A stretch of 64,000 nt of DNA from Diplosphaera chodatii (Eukaryota > Chlorophyta > Trebouxiophyceae > Prasiolales > Stichococcaceae): assembly GCA_032358165.1 (NCBI GenBank), contig JAALGY010000008.1, positions 1,736,001 to 1,800,000 of the forward strand. The letters run 5' to 3'. The notes under the pieces are model-generated. The model was given only the letters and a program-made list of their open reading frames with translations, did not search any database and was not told where the DNA came from. A program made the position numbers and the translations under genes. This document shows positions 23,527 to 33,508 of the stretch, in pieces (position 1 is the first letter of the stretch; every line of letters begins with the position of its first letter).

Positions 23527-24099
23527 TCTGCAGTACCTTGCAATGGGTGCTCAAACGACGATTCAAATTTGCCAGGTGCACAGCGCCTAGCAGCACGATC
23601 GCGGCCGGTAACCCGCAGTCAGAGGTGTACATGCGAACCCTGCCACACGAGTGATGCTTGAAAGTCGCTTTGTGTTGTGTGCGCCCCGCATCGGTGGCCA
23701 AGCCGAGTGGGGTGTGGGGCAGTACATATGGCAGTGTCTCTTTGAATTCAAGGGGATCAAGTGATCAAGTGATAGGTGGCTGCTGCTTTGGCTTCTGAGG
23801 AACCTGCATTGAGTGTTACAAAAGCTGTGCCTCTCACACAGCGCCAGCTGTGACAAACGCTGCAGCCAGCCAACACCACGCTCACTACGCAACTCCATGC
23901 GCTCATCAAATCTTGCGCTGCAGCAGGTTTAGGATGCCCTGCAGTCAGAACACACCGTTATGCTATGACCCTGCCGTCCATCTGAGGAAGCACGGTGGTG
24001 CAACCTGGAAGCTGATCGAGGCTTCGATCACATTGGGCGAGGCCCTCACATGTTGGCCATGCGGACACTTCAGCAGCCAGGGGGGTCAGCCAAGGCTGA
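23527..24099. other. Intergenic region upstream of the D27-like gene
   Basis: About 570 bases between the start of the D27-like gene and the end of the YlmG gene, both on the minus strand. No supported exon, RNA or repeat was found. Confidence 0.4.
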
Positions 24100-24961
24100 T
24101 CAGCTGGGCAGTTGGACAGGCATTTCCTCAGTCACACATGGCACTATTGCCACCAGGCGTCGCACCTGAGGGCCGACGAGGATCTCGTTGGAGAAGCTCA
24201 GGAACGCAAACCATATAATGGGCGAGATGTCAACGCCGCCAACAGGGGGAATCAGTCGCCGTGTCGGGCCCAGCACCCATTCTGTCGGCTTCACCGCTGC
24301 CGACCACGGCAGCTTCTGCCCGTTGACCTGTAGGCACATGCTATCTTGCATCAAGGAAGCCACCATCCGGCCCGCCAGCTCATGTGCTCCACAGCATCGG
24401 CGGCTGGCGCGGATCCCGTCGTCGCTGCTGCTGGTACAGCACACGCATGTCTACGCTATCGCACAAAGACATGTGCAGCTCACAGCAGCGCGGAGAACGG
24501 TGAGTACAGCTGGCCTGCATGTTGCAAATGGGATCGGGGGCGCAGCACACCTGCGGGTACCAGCTCAGGACGATGCGCACGATCATGAGCAGCTGCGCCA
24601 CAGCCAGCAGCGGCTGCACCACCCGCGCAACGGCGCCGGCGGTCTTGGCATCGAGGTCTGCCAGCTCATAGACTGCCATGACATGCGGCAATTCCGTATG
24701 TACAGCAGCGGACCACGCTGCCTGTGGATGCAGCAAGCTCATCGCGGCTGCGACTGAGAGCATTCTGACAGCCTCTGAAGCAGAGGTGCTGCCGCCCTTC
24801 TGCTGCCCTGGCCGCTGCATGACGCAGTTGAGCATCCCGCATCGCTGTGCGCGACATCTCGCTACGTGCAGCGGCTGGCTGAGGGGCCTGGAGTGCAGCG
24901 CAGTTCGGAAAGGAGTCACGACCTGAGTGCAAGGTTGCAGCTGAGTTGACGTTACGTGCAT
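24100..24961 (-). CDS. YGGT/YlmG family membrane protein, probable plastid
   Basis: YlmG proteins are small polytopic membrane proteins; plant members sit in plastid membranes and affect nucleoid distribution. Two exons, 24961..24551 and 24327..24100, give 212 residues. The segment up to about residue 60 is rich in Ser, Arg and Ala and looks like a transit peptide (start at ATG 24961; an internal ATG at 24835 is an alternative). The conserved part begins GAVARVVQPLLAVAQLLMIVRIVLSWYPQ (first hydrophobic helix). It continues in the second exon with the hallmark region NGQKLPW, PTRRLIPPVGGVDISPII and a second helix, WFAFLSFSNEILVGPQ. The sequence after GPQ may include a donor (CAG|GTGCGA) and the real C-terminus may lie in another small exon; as drawn it ends at a TGA at 24100-24102. 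Confidence 0.85.
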
Positions 24962-26079
24962 GCTGGCGGACAACAGATGATGCACTGCTGTGACGACGGG
25001 ACTATCGAAGGGATGCGTGCAGCACATCAGTGCCTGTGACGGAGGCTCAGCTTGACAGACAATCAAATGGATTGCACTGCAGGGATACAAAGCATTGCGG
25101 TGTGCCCGTGTGCGTTGCAGAGGTGTTTTGCTCCAGGCGCCCACCCTGCAGGAGATTGCAGTTTCATCGTGGCTGCTGTGCACGGTTTCGCGGGTGCAGC
25201 GGCACCCTTCCGATCACACACGGCAGTTGAGGCTGTCGAAAGTGAGGATATACTCAGATTGAGGGCCTGCAAGTAGCTAACACACCTGAACTGCCGGCAA
25301 ACCTCGGATCAATCCTCCTCACCTGCAGTGATGCTAGCCCGCGTCTCGACAAGGTGATCTGCGAGGCAGCAGATTACTGTAGTCCATGGTGCATCGAGCT
25401 GCAACACTAGACGTTCATTACAGCAGATATCCTCGAGAGGTTTCAACGTTGTTGTTGCAACCTGCATCAGATCACATGTTGTCAAGATATGCAGTGTGAT
25501 GCTTGCAGCACCTTCCCGGCGCAAGCTCTTGGAGGACTGCGATCGTCGCTGTGCGTGTCTGGCGTGCGACCGTTCCAGCCGGTCCTCAGAGCTTCCACAC
25601 GCAGGTATGTCACGCCGCTCTCACTGCATCTGGGCTTACCTCACCTCCCACCGGTGCACAGAGTCATCGACAAGGGTCGCATGGCGGCACAGGTCGCGAG
25701 CCTGCTCAGTACAGGCCAACGGAGACGCAGAGAACAGCTCACAGCTGTCCCGCCGGGGCACACTTGCTGCCAGCGCGGCAACTGCAGCCACCCTCCTGCC
25801 TGGAAGGTTGCTGCCCCTCAATCGGATTTGCCTTACATCGTGACAACTTGGCGTGCGCTCAGCATCAAGCTGCCGCCAGCAGCATCAGAGCTGCCCCCGG
25901 CTGATGCATGCGTCGTCCTGCAGCTTTGTTTTCTTCCATCTGCACTCTGCTCCTGCTGAACCCGAGAGCTGCTGCATCACGACCTGCTGCACGCTCTCGA
26001 TCTAAGCCTTTCCACATGCTCCCAGCATGACCTCGAGCCTGTGACGGCCGCCCAAAGCACCCTACACTGCGCGGTGGCC
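24962..26079. other. Divergent promoter region, coding content unresolved
   Basis: The region lies between the YlmG gene (minus) and the glyoxalase gene (plus). Between 25490 and 25960 all frames stay open for long stretches on both strands, which in GC-rich algal DNA is weak evidence. One could be an alternative first exon of the glyoxalase gene giving a longer targeting peptide, but no in-phase join could be confirmed. Confidence 0.3.
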
Positions 26080-28820
26080 ATGCTGTGCACGATGCTGCGG
26101 TCGCTGATAGGAGCTGAAATACGACTCTGCACCTGCAGCCGAGTGCGGACAATGGCGGCAGCATCCAGCAACTGGCTGGCAGAGGACAAGCGGCTCATGC
26201 TGCACGCGGTCTACAGGGTCGGCGACCTGGATAAGACTGAGGTGTGTACCGATCACTGCCGATCAACCCAGAACTTCGTAGTGCTGCCTGGAAGACCAGT
26301 GCTTGCTCTGCAGTCCCTCGCACAGATGCTGTGATGCAGACTGTTGTCATCACATCCAATTTGGTGCGGGACTGCTGTGCCCTGCAGGAGTATTACAAGA
26401 AGATGTTTGGCATGAAGCGGCTGCGGTATCGGGACCAGCCAGATGTGAGCTTGTTCCCTCCTGACGATGCACTGTGCAGACATACAACAGCCGAGTCTAC
26501 AGCATGCATCCGATTGACGACTGAGGTTTCATGTTAAAACCTTACCTGCAGGACAAGTACACAAATCTGTTCATGGGTGAGCGGCTCGACTCTGCATGAT
26601 GTACCATGTGCCGCAATGCCCAGCAGCCAACTTGTAGGCGCATGGCATGAGGGTAACTATCGCGCCCCTCCTTGAGCCGGTGTGCCATTTGCAGGGTATG
26701 GGCCAGAGGACCAGGGCTACTTCTCCCTTGAGCTGACATACAACTACGGCAAGGTGAGCACCTTGTACTGCCAGCACCCATCTTCAACGTTCACGGGTGC
26801 TTGGCAAGAGGGTTGAAGTGACGCGGGTGTCCATTTTGATGTGCAGGAGTCATATGATGTTGGCGAAGGTGCGCATGCCAAGCAAGGGAAGGCATGGCAC
26901 TGCAGAAAAGTAGAAACGATGCTCGATGTTGGCCTGTGAGGCTGCTCATTCGCGTGCAGGCTTTGGACACTTTGCACTTGCGGTTCCGGATGTGTACAAG
27001 GCGGTCGACGACATCAAGGCAGCTGGTGAGGAGTATGGCCTGCTTTCTCACTCAACACCAAAGGCATCTAGCAGCAACCCGGCCTTGGCAGGAAGTTCCA
27101 GGACCGTGGATATGCTGTGCATGTCGACAGACAAGGGTTACAAATGGATGTTGCCTGCCGACAGGCGGCACCGTGACACGGGACGCCGGGCCAGTAAAGG
27201 GTGGGACGACTGAAATTGCCTTCGTTGAGGTGCGCATTCGAGCACGGCCAACTTTGGCTTCAGGGCTGCATCACTGTGCGAGCAAGCTGACTCGTCGACT
27301 GCGGGTGCGGCAGTGCTACTGCCTGACTCTTATCTGCTCTCATGGTCTGCAAACTGTTATGCAGGACCCCACAGGCTACAAGTACGAGCTCATCCAGCGG
27401 CCAGAGCACAAGGGCGACCGCATCCTACATGTGCGAATCTCTTCTCAATCGATGGTTCCAGAGGATTGCTAGTCTGCCACCACCACCGAGTGTTGATCAG
27501 ATGCCCCTGCAAAGTGACGGAGTCTGCTTTAATGCTCGAGATGATGGACCTGCCACATGCTGTTGCGCAGCCTTCTATTACATGTTCAGCCACGCGCGGG
27601 GTCACACGATGTCAAGCACACCCTTCGTCGTGTGAATGCCGCAGATGATGTTCCGCGTGAAGGATCTCGAAGCATCCAAGCAGTATTACATAGAGGCGCT
27701 GGGCATGAAGCTCCTACGGGAAAAGGAGAACGAAAAGGTGTGCACCTTAGCCGGTTCCTTGACCTTCGAGACTGATATGCGCTCGGGGGGCTGCCAGTTT
27801 CGCAGCTTGCGGACGTGACGCTTCTCTGGCATGTCACACTGCGCAGGGTCGCTACACCAACGCCTTCCTGGGGTACGGCGATGACTCAGAATCAGTGCAG
27901 GTGTGTCTTTCTGCACTGATGGGGAAGTCACCTTCTATCATCTCGTGCGTGTGCCTCTGCATGCAGTGTATGGAACCGCAGCTAGATAACCCTACACCTG
28001 TGGGTGCAGATCGAGTTGACATACAATTGGGAGTCCCGCGAGTACAACAAGGTGCCCTTGGGTGTCGTGCGGATGTACGGCCTGGCAACCTGCATGATGA
28101 CATGCTTGCTTTGAACCCTGACCAATGGTGCTCACTGCTGACGACTATGCCAATGGTGCTGCTCACCTGCAGGGCGATGGATATGCCCAAATTGCTATCA
28201 GCACAACAGTGCGTAACTGGCCCTTGCAACTGCCATCACAAAGCTACACTGGCGCATCTGACCCACCTGTGTGCTGTGAAGCTGGGAAACGCCACAGGAA
28301 CCTTTGCGTGTAATGTGCACTTCAGGATGTGTTCAAGACGATGGACCAGATCAAGGCTGCTGGCGGCAAGATCACAAAGGAGGCCGGCGCACTCCCTGGC
28401 CTAGGTGAGGGAGCTGCAAGTCATGAGTGGGATCGTATGCGCTTTGGTTGGATATCGACACCAATGTTTCCTGAAAATGCTGTAGAGACGTGCCCCTCTG
28501 CATGTGCACACCGTGCCATGCTGGTGCCCTGATTTCCCCTGTGCTGCTTATGCAGGCACGAAGATCATGGCGACCACAGGTGACGTCGATGTGACGAGGT
28601 TAATGCGCCCACTTTGACAATGCGCATGTATCATCATGACCACTTGAACTCATATGGTCCTGTTTGCACCCACAGACCCTGATGGCTACAAGATCGTGTT
28701 TGTCGACTATGAGGTAAGCAAAGGCGCTTGATCGCACACGTTGACTCACATGCTCCTATCGCAAGCCCAGCTCTGACAGCGTCTGCTCATCTGCAGGACC
28801 TGCTGGCCGAGCTCAAGTGA
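26080..28820 (+). CDS. GLX1: Glyoxalase I (lactoylglutathione lyase), two-domain plant type
   Basis: Converts the methylglyoxal-glutathione hemithioacetal to S-lactoylglutathione. Sixteen exons (26080..26241, 26388..26444, 26552..26576, 26695..26753, 26847..26868, 26960..27025, 27165..27229, 27365..27430, 27645..27737, 27847..27900, 28010..28051, 28173..28208, 28326..28404, 28556..28579, 28676..28713, 28797..28820) give 303 residues with all phases consistent. The N-terminal 24 residues are basic and hydrophobic, suggesting organelle import; a shorter form could start at M25. Two vicinal-oxygen-chelate domains follow. The first keeps all four metal ligands of the GloA pattern (H42, E94, H112, E160). 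The second has H174 and E225 but Q243 and V291 at the other two positions, so its site looks inactive, as in other two-domain plant enzymes. The exons include 22- to 25-nt micro-exons. Confidence 0.95.
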
Positions 28821-29272
28821 TCATCATCAATGATTGCCATGCTGGGCCCTGCTGGTATGGTGGTATGTACGAGAGCAGCAGGGCCAAGGGCTGACCTTCT
28901 GTTCTTCTCAGAGCTGGCCATCAGGTTGAGAGTGGAGACAATGGACCAGATATCTGCGATCGTCAATATGAATTAGTGGCGAACTCATGCATCTGCTTGG
29001 AATGCGAAAGCGGAAGTGGGCAACAGCTTTGAACACACTGTAGCCAACACAGCTGGCTGCCCACACACCAGACAGCCAATGCCACGGTCCAATCGCTAAC
29101 TTTGGGTGACCGTACAACGTACGAGGCAGACATGCCCATGGCCGTGCGTGCGTGCTCGAACTGTTTAGTTGCGTGAATCGCATTATTGCAATAGTGCTGT
29201 TGTCTGTCGTACAGACATCAGCAAGTGCGAGCTTCCTGGCGATGCATTGCATACGCGAGCCATGGGTGTTTC
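28821..29272. other. Intergenic region between tandem plus-strand genes
   Basis: It holds the 3' end of the glyoxalase gene with a 10-bp stem-loop (28845..28885) and the upstream region of the next gene. Nothing else is supported. Confidence 0.5.
28845..28885 (+). repeat. Stem-loop just after the glyoxalase stop codon
   Basis: GGCCCTGCTG and its exact complement CAGCAGGGCC are separated by a 21-nt loop. The stem starts 25 nt after the stop codon, so it should be in the 3' untranslated region. Confidence 0.6.
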
Positions 29273-32200
29273 ATGGCCCTCAAGGAGCGCAGTAGATTGT
29301 CTCGGTATGCCAGACTGCTGATGCCGGCTGATCTGTCAGGTCCACGCGCCGGGCTTGCTGTCAGCAGCACCATGCCGTCGCTGCCGGTGTTTGCAAGTCC
29401 TACGGTGAGCGCAAGTGCTTTCAAGAGCTCTTGGTGGATCTAATGGGGATGAGTTGGAGGGAAAGATTCCATTCTGCGGACCACCTGCATCCTGCATACG
29501 CAGTCATCAGCATGACCAAGCGTCATGCACATCAGCTCATGCGCCTCTATTACAGCTCCAAAACTACTTTTCTGACGAGTCGGATCTCAGCTGCACAACA
29601 TGACATCCTGCAGGTTGCTAGGGAGCGCGACCCGGACAGCAAGCGCTTCCGGTTCAAACCAGGCAACGTCAAGCCACTCCCTGGGCGCTGGGGCTCATGC
29701 TGCGTAGGCGTCAATGTCCGGTGGCTTGCCGTGGGCTTCGTCCTGGGCATGCTGATCTTCGCCACTCTCTCGGTGCTACAGGTGACCTGCCGCCGGCCGC
29801 CTGCTAGCACACAGATTGTCCACAGTGCAGATGGCAGTGATCCCGACGTAGTGCATTCCTCGCGCTCCAGTTGTAAGAATTGCTTCATGCAAGAAGCGAG
29901 CACGGCAACAACGATGTGTCGTAGGGGGATGCGGGGCTGCTGTCAGCGTACAGAGGGATGCAGCCAGTGGGGAGCGGCACAACACAGGATGATGAGGTGA
30001 CGTATGCATGTGAGAGCTGTTCAGCCCAGAATCTGAGCATGCCATTGACGTTTCAACTCATCAGCAGCGTAAGCAGTTGAAGCTGCCTGACAGATGTGCA
30101 GGTCATCATGCTGGATGGCCAGGATGGCGTGTTCCGGGACGCTGCCCCGGGGTGGCAGCAGGCCGAGCCGGGCGAGCAGCAGCAGGAAGCAGCAGCAGCG
30201 CAGCAGGAGGAGCAGCTGCAACAGCCGCAGGAGCAACCAGAACAGCAGCAGCAGCAGCAGCAGGCAGAGCAGGCGGATCAGCAGGCAGCGGCTGAGGGTC
30301 AGCCCGCAGAACAGCAGGAGGACCAGCCAGGGCCGACCACAGCCATGGAGCAGTTGCACAGTCTGGGCATCAGGTACCACGAGCGGGAGCCCGGCACGCC
30401 CGCAGTGGTGAGACATGGCTCAGGCCATTGTTTGCGGCCTGACTCGCACAATGCACCTGCGCCCTGCATCCGTACCTTGGTCGTGTGCGGGTGTGGCTGG
30501 GTCTCTTCTTGCAAGGAGGCCTAGCGCGGCATTATGCCGGCAATGACATGGTGGTGAGCTGCGCACCTGGAGCACTAGGTGGAAGGGCACTGGGACATAC
30601 TGGAGGGACCACCGTGCTGTGTGTCCCTTCACTGAGTTCAACTCAAAGGCCCTTCTGAGCCGGATGCGTGCAAGGCGCAGGGCGGCTACACGTTCCTGCC
30701 GCCTGGTGACTGGGCGGAGCGGAGCGCCCGCCGCATCCTCATCTATCTGGGGGTCAACGAGGGGGCGGAACTGGACTACGTCATCCAGCACGGCAAGGAC
30801 CACCAGAAGTGAGCCCGCTGACCAGTCCCATCTGTGGGTCAAGATTGACATGGCCGACGGGAGGTGCACTTAAACTCACAGAAGGAGGCCAATGCAGCGC
30901 GGAGGCAGCACTCATCTGTGTCCGCTGTCCTGCAGGAAGTACGATCTGGCGTTCGCATTTGAGGCGCGGCCGGATCACAATGCAGCGTGGGAGCTGGCGG
31001 TGCAGCAGCGGGCCAGCCCCGCGGTCCAGTACATCAACAAGGGTGCGCCACACTCACTTTGCCGCCTGCCATACTGTAATCCTGAGCCGCTCACTCGGAC
31101 TGAGCAGGCTGTCGGCAAGCCCTCCGCAGCTGACATAGTCAAACAGTGCACAGCGAGGCGCTCCATGCGCGTCACTGCACCGGCAACCTGCCTGTGCTAT
31201 GAGGTGCGAGTGTAAGGGTGCTATGCGGTTCCGGCCAGTGGAGCACGTCTCGGGTAGTCTGCCAGTGCGATGTTGGCTGTGCCGCAGCCGTGTGGTGGCG
31301 GGATGCCGTGCTGGACCTGGGCAACCGCGACCAGGTCGGTTCGGTGCTGCGGACGAAGCACAACGACTTCAGCGACGACAGCCGGACGATGCAGGTTGCG
31401 GTGGCGCCTGTGCCCTTGCATGCGCATCGCACAGCAGCTGTGCGCACGACGCATTGCTGCCGTCTTTGTATTTGGTCCTCGTGGCGATCATCACTGCGCC
31501 ACGCGTGCAGTGTGCCCAGGCTTTTCTGGACTGCTGTGGCGCCTCTTGCTGCAGGTGCAGGGCATTGACTTTGCAGCATGGGTGAACGACAACATCAGGG
31601 ACGATGATGAGGTGCACCTGTCGGCGCAGTCGAAGCAAACCCAGTTGACTGCTGCATGCATGGTTGACGTGCCAACGTAGCAGCGCGCGTGTAGCGTGCT
31701 CGTTCGCTGCTGCACTGGTGCCCAATGTAGGCCTCTGATCCGCTGCGGCATTCCAACCCCCATGCACACTGCAGCATGCACCGGACACGTGCATCTCTGC
31801 TGTGCAGGTGACGCTGGTGTCAGACATCCAGGGGGCCGAGTTCCCCGTGTTTGCCCACCTGGCAGACAGCGGCCTTGCCGGCCGCATTGACACCGTGAGC
31901 ACCGCCTTGTGCATGGTCACCAGCATGCAGAGGTTACCTATGCCTGTAGCAACTGTAGGCATAGACCTGCAACCCGGCTAGTGCCTGACTGTAGGCCAGG
32001 GTTGCTCTCCAACGATGAAAGCAATGCTGTGCCCCTGGAGGAAGTCAGCAACCCACTCAAAACATGGCACCTCCGTGGTGAGCCTGGTTCCTGCCGCTGT
32101 GCAGGCGTACATTGAGTGTCACTACCTGGCGCACTCGAACTTGATAGATGCCATCAGCGAGGAATCCTGCCGGCAGCTGTGTCTGGCAGTGTCACCGTAC

Positions 32201-32502
32201 GTCGGGCAGTTCTTCTACTGGGTTGGTGAGAATTGCTTCCAATTTACACAAGACCAGACCACATTTCAGAGTCAGGGGCAGCGCATCCGCTGCATGTTGA
32301 AGGGCAGATGGAGTGCTGGCTTGGTATTCTTTGCTGTAGCTGCAATCAAGGGAGGGGGTTGACCTGTTGACTGACCTCGTGTGTTGACTCGACAGGGCCC
32401 ACCCAGGATGGACAAATCGTGCGTGGCTTCGACTTCGTGAACAAGCCAGGACTGCAGCCTGGCGACTGTGATGCGCTGCGTGTGGTTGCACCCTCTAGGT
32501 AG
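29273..32502 (+). CDS. Type II membrane protein with Gln-rich stalk and FkbM-like methyltransferase domain
   Basis: Exons 29273..29404, 29614..29781, 30102..30407, 30660..30808, 30936..31042, 31288..31394, 31561..31611, 31808..31894, 32105..32225, 32396..32502 give 444 residues, phases consistent. The N-terminal 78 residues are basic and lack a cleavable signal. One membrane helix spans about residues 79-99 (VRWLAVGFVLGMLIFATLSV). A Gln/Glu/Ala-rich stalk follows (residues ~115-175). The C-terminal half has IYLGVNEGAELDYV, which resembles a SAM-binding first motif. It also has FAFEARPDH, GIDFAAWVND and LVSDIQGAEFPVF, the usual position of the FkbM D.EGAE motif, then YIECHYLAHSN. This layout suggests a Golgi-located glycan-modifying enzyme, such as a sugar O-methyltransferase; that function is inferred. 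The start of the fourth exon is the least certain splice site. Alternative: a glycosyltransferase-like fold. Confidence 0.7.
30176..30300 (+). repeat. CAG/GAG-rich tract encoding polyglutamine stalk
   Basis: CAG- and GAG-rich sequence including a run of about seven CAG codons near 30243-30263, inside the third exon of the FkbM-like gene. Confidence 0.75.
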
Positions 32503-33508
32503 ACGCACATGGCAGCATCTGTGCAGCATGTGGCCCAGCCGGCGCACATGGCGTCGCCCCCTTCAGAAGTTTTGGCGGCAGGCAACAAATGCATTGAAGG
32601 GATGGAAGCCTTTTCCTAGGCAGCGAACAGGATGTTCAGCGTGCGGTACGCACCATTGACGACCCTTTAGTAGGGTTGGGCACCCTGCTGTTTGACTCAG
32701 CTTGGCAGTTCAGGACACTATTCATTGGGTTGTAAGTCAGTAAAGCCTGGGTCAGCCTGTGGCGGCATTTGATGCACACGGGGTATATGCTACTTCTTGG
32801 GATGCCACCGGTGCCACACACCATGATGCGCATATACGGTACCTTGTGATGATTTCAAAAAATTATATTGAGAAGAAGTAGTCAGGGCCGTGTTGTTTGC
32901 TGTGATATACTTAATGGTGATGCAGAGGATCGTGATTGGCAGCATACGCTGCTCATGTACTGTTGTTGACAAACAGCAAGGGGACCATGAAACCCCAATT
33001 AACAAGAGCACAAGACGACATGCTGCAAGCAAGGCAAACAGGAGAATGTCACACACTCGTGGCATCAAAAGACCGTGGTTCGCATAAGACTGCACCACAA
33101 CACCCCCATCAATGCCTACTGCCGCTCACTACATCGGCGTGTTGTGCATGCACCTCTTATAGCTCAACCAATCAGCCATGCCAGGTTTCAATAGCATCGC
33201 CAGATTGACGAATCAACAATGTCGTTGTCATCATTGATTATCCTCAGCCAAGCTGCAAATGTGCGTGCAGCATTGCATGTTGCAGCCGCTGGCCACACGC
33301 AACTACATGCCGTGAAGAAACAAAACTGCGTCCACAATTCACAACCCCCTAGAAGTTGTGTGCCGCACTTGGTGGCAATGCTGTGGCCACCGGCGTCAAT
33401 ATTGTGGCCACCTGTCTATGCGCCAGATGCATTCTGACTACGGCATCTGGAGGAATGCTCCAGACCAGAGAGTAGGGCCACAAGCAGCACAGACTGCATG
33501 CAGCGACG
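32503..33508. other. Intergenic region between convergent genes
   Basis: About 1 kb, noticeably richer in A/T around 32840-33340 than the genes on either side. A TGTAA element, the usual algal polyadenylation signal, occurs at 32731. Near 33380-33412 the string TGTGGCCACC appears twice, about 24 nt apart. No gene is supported. Confidence 0.45.
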
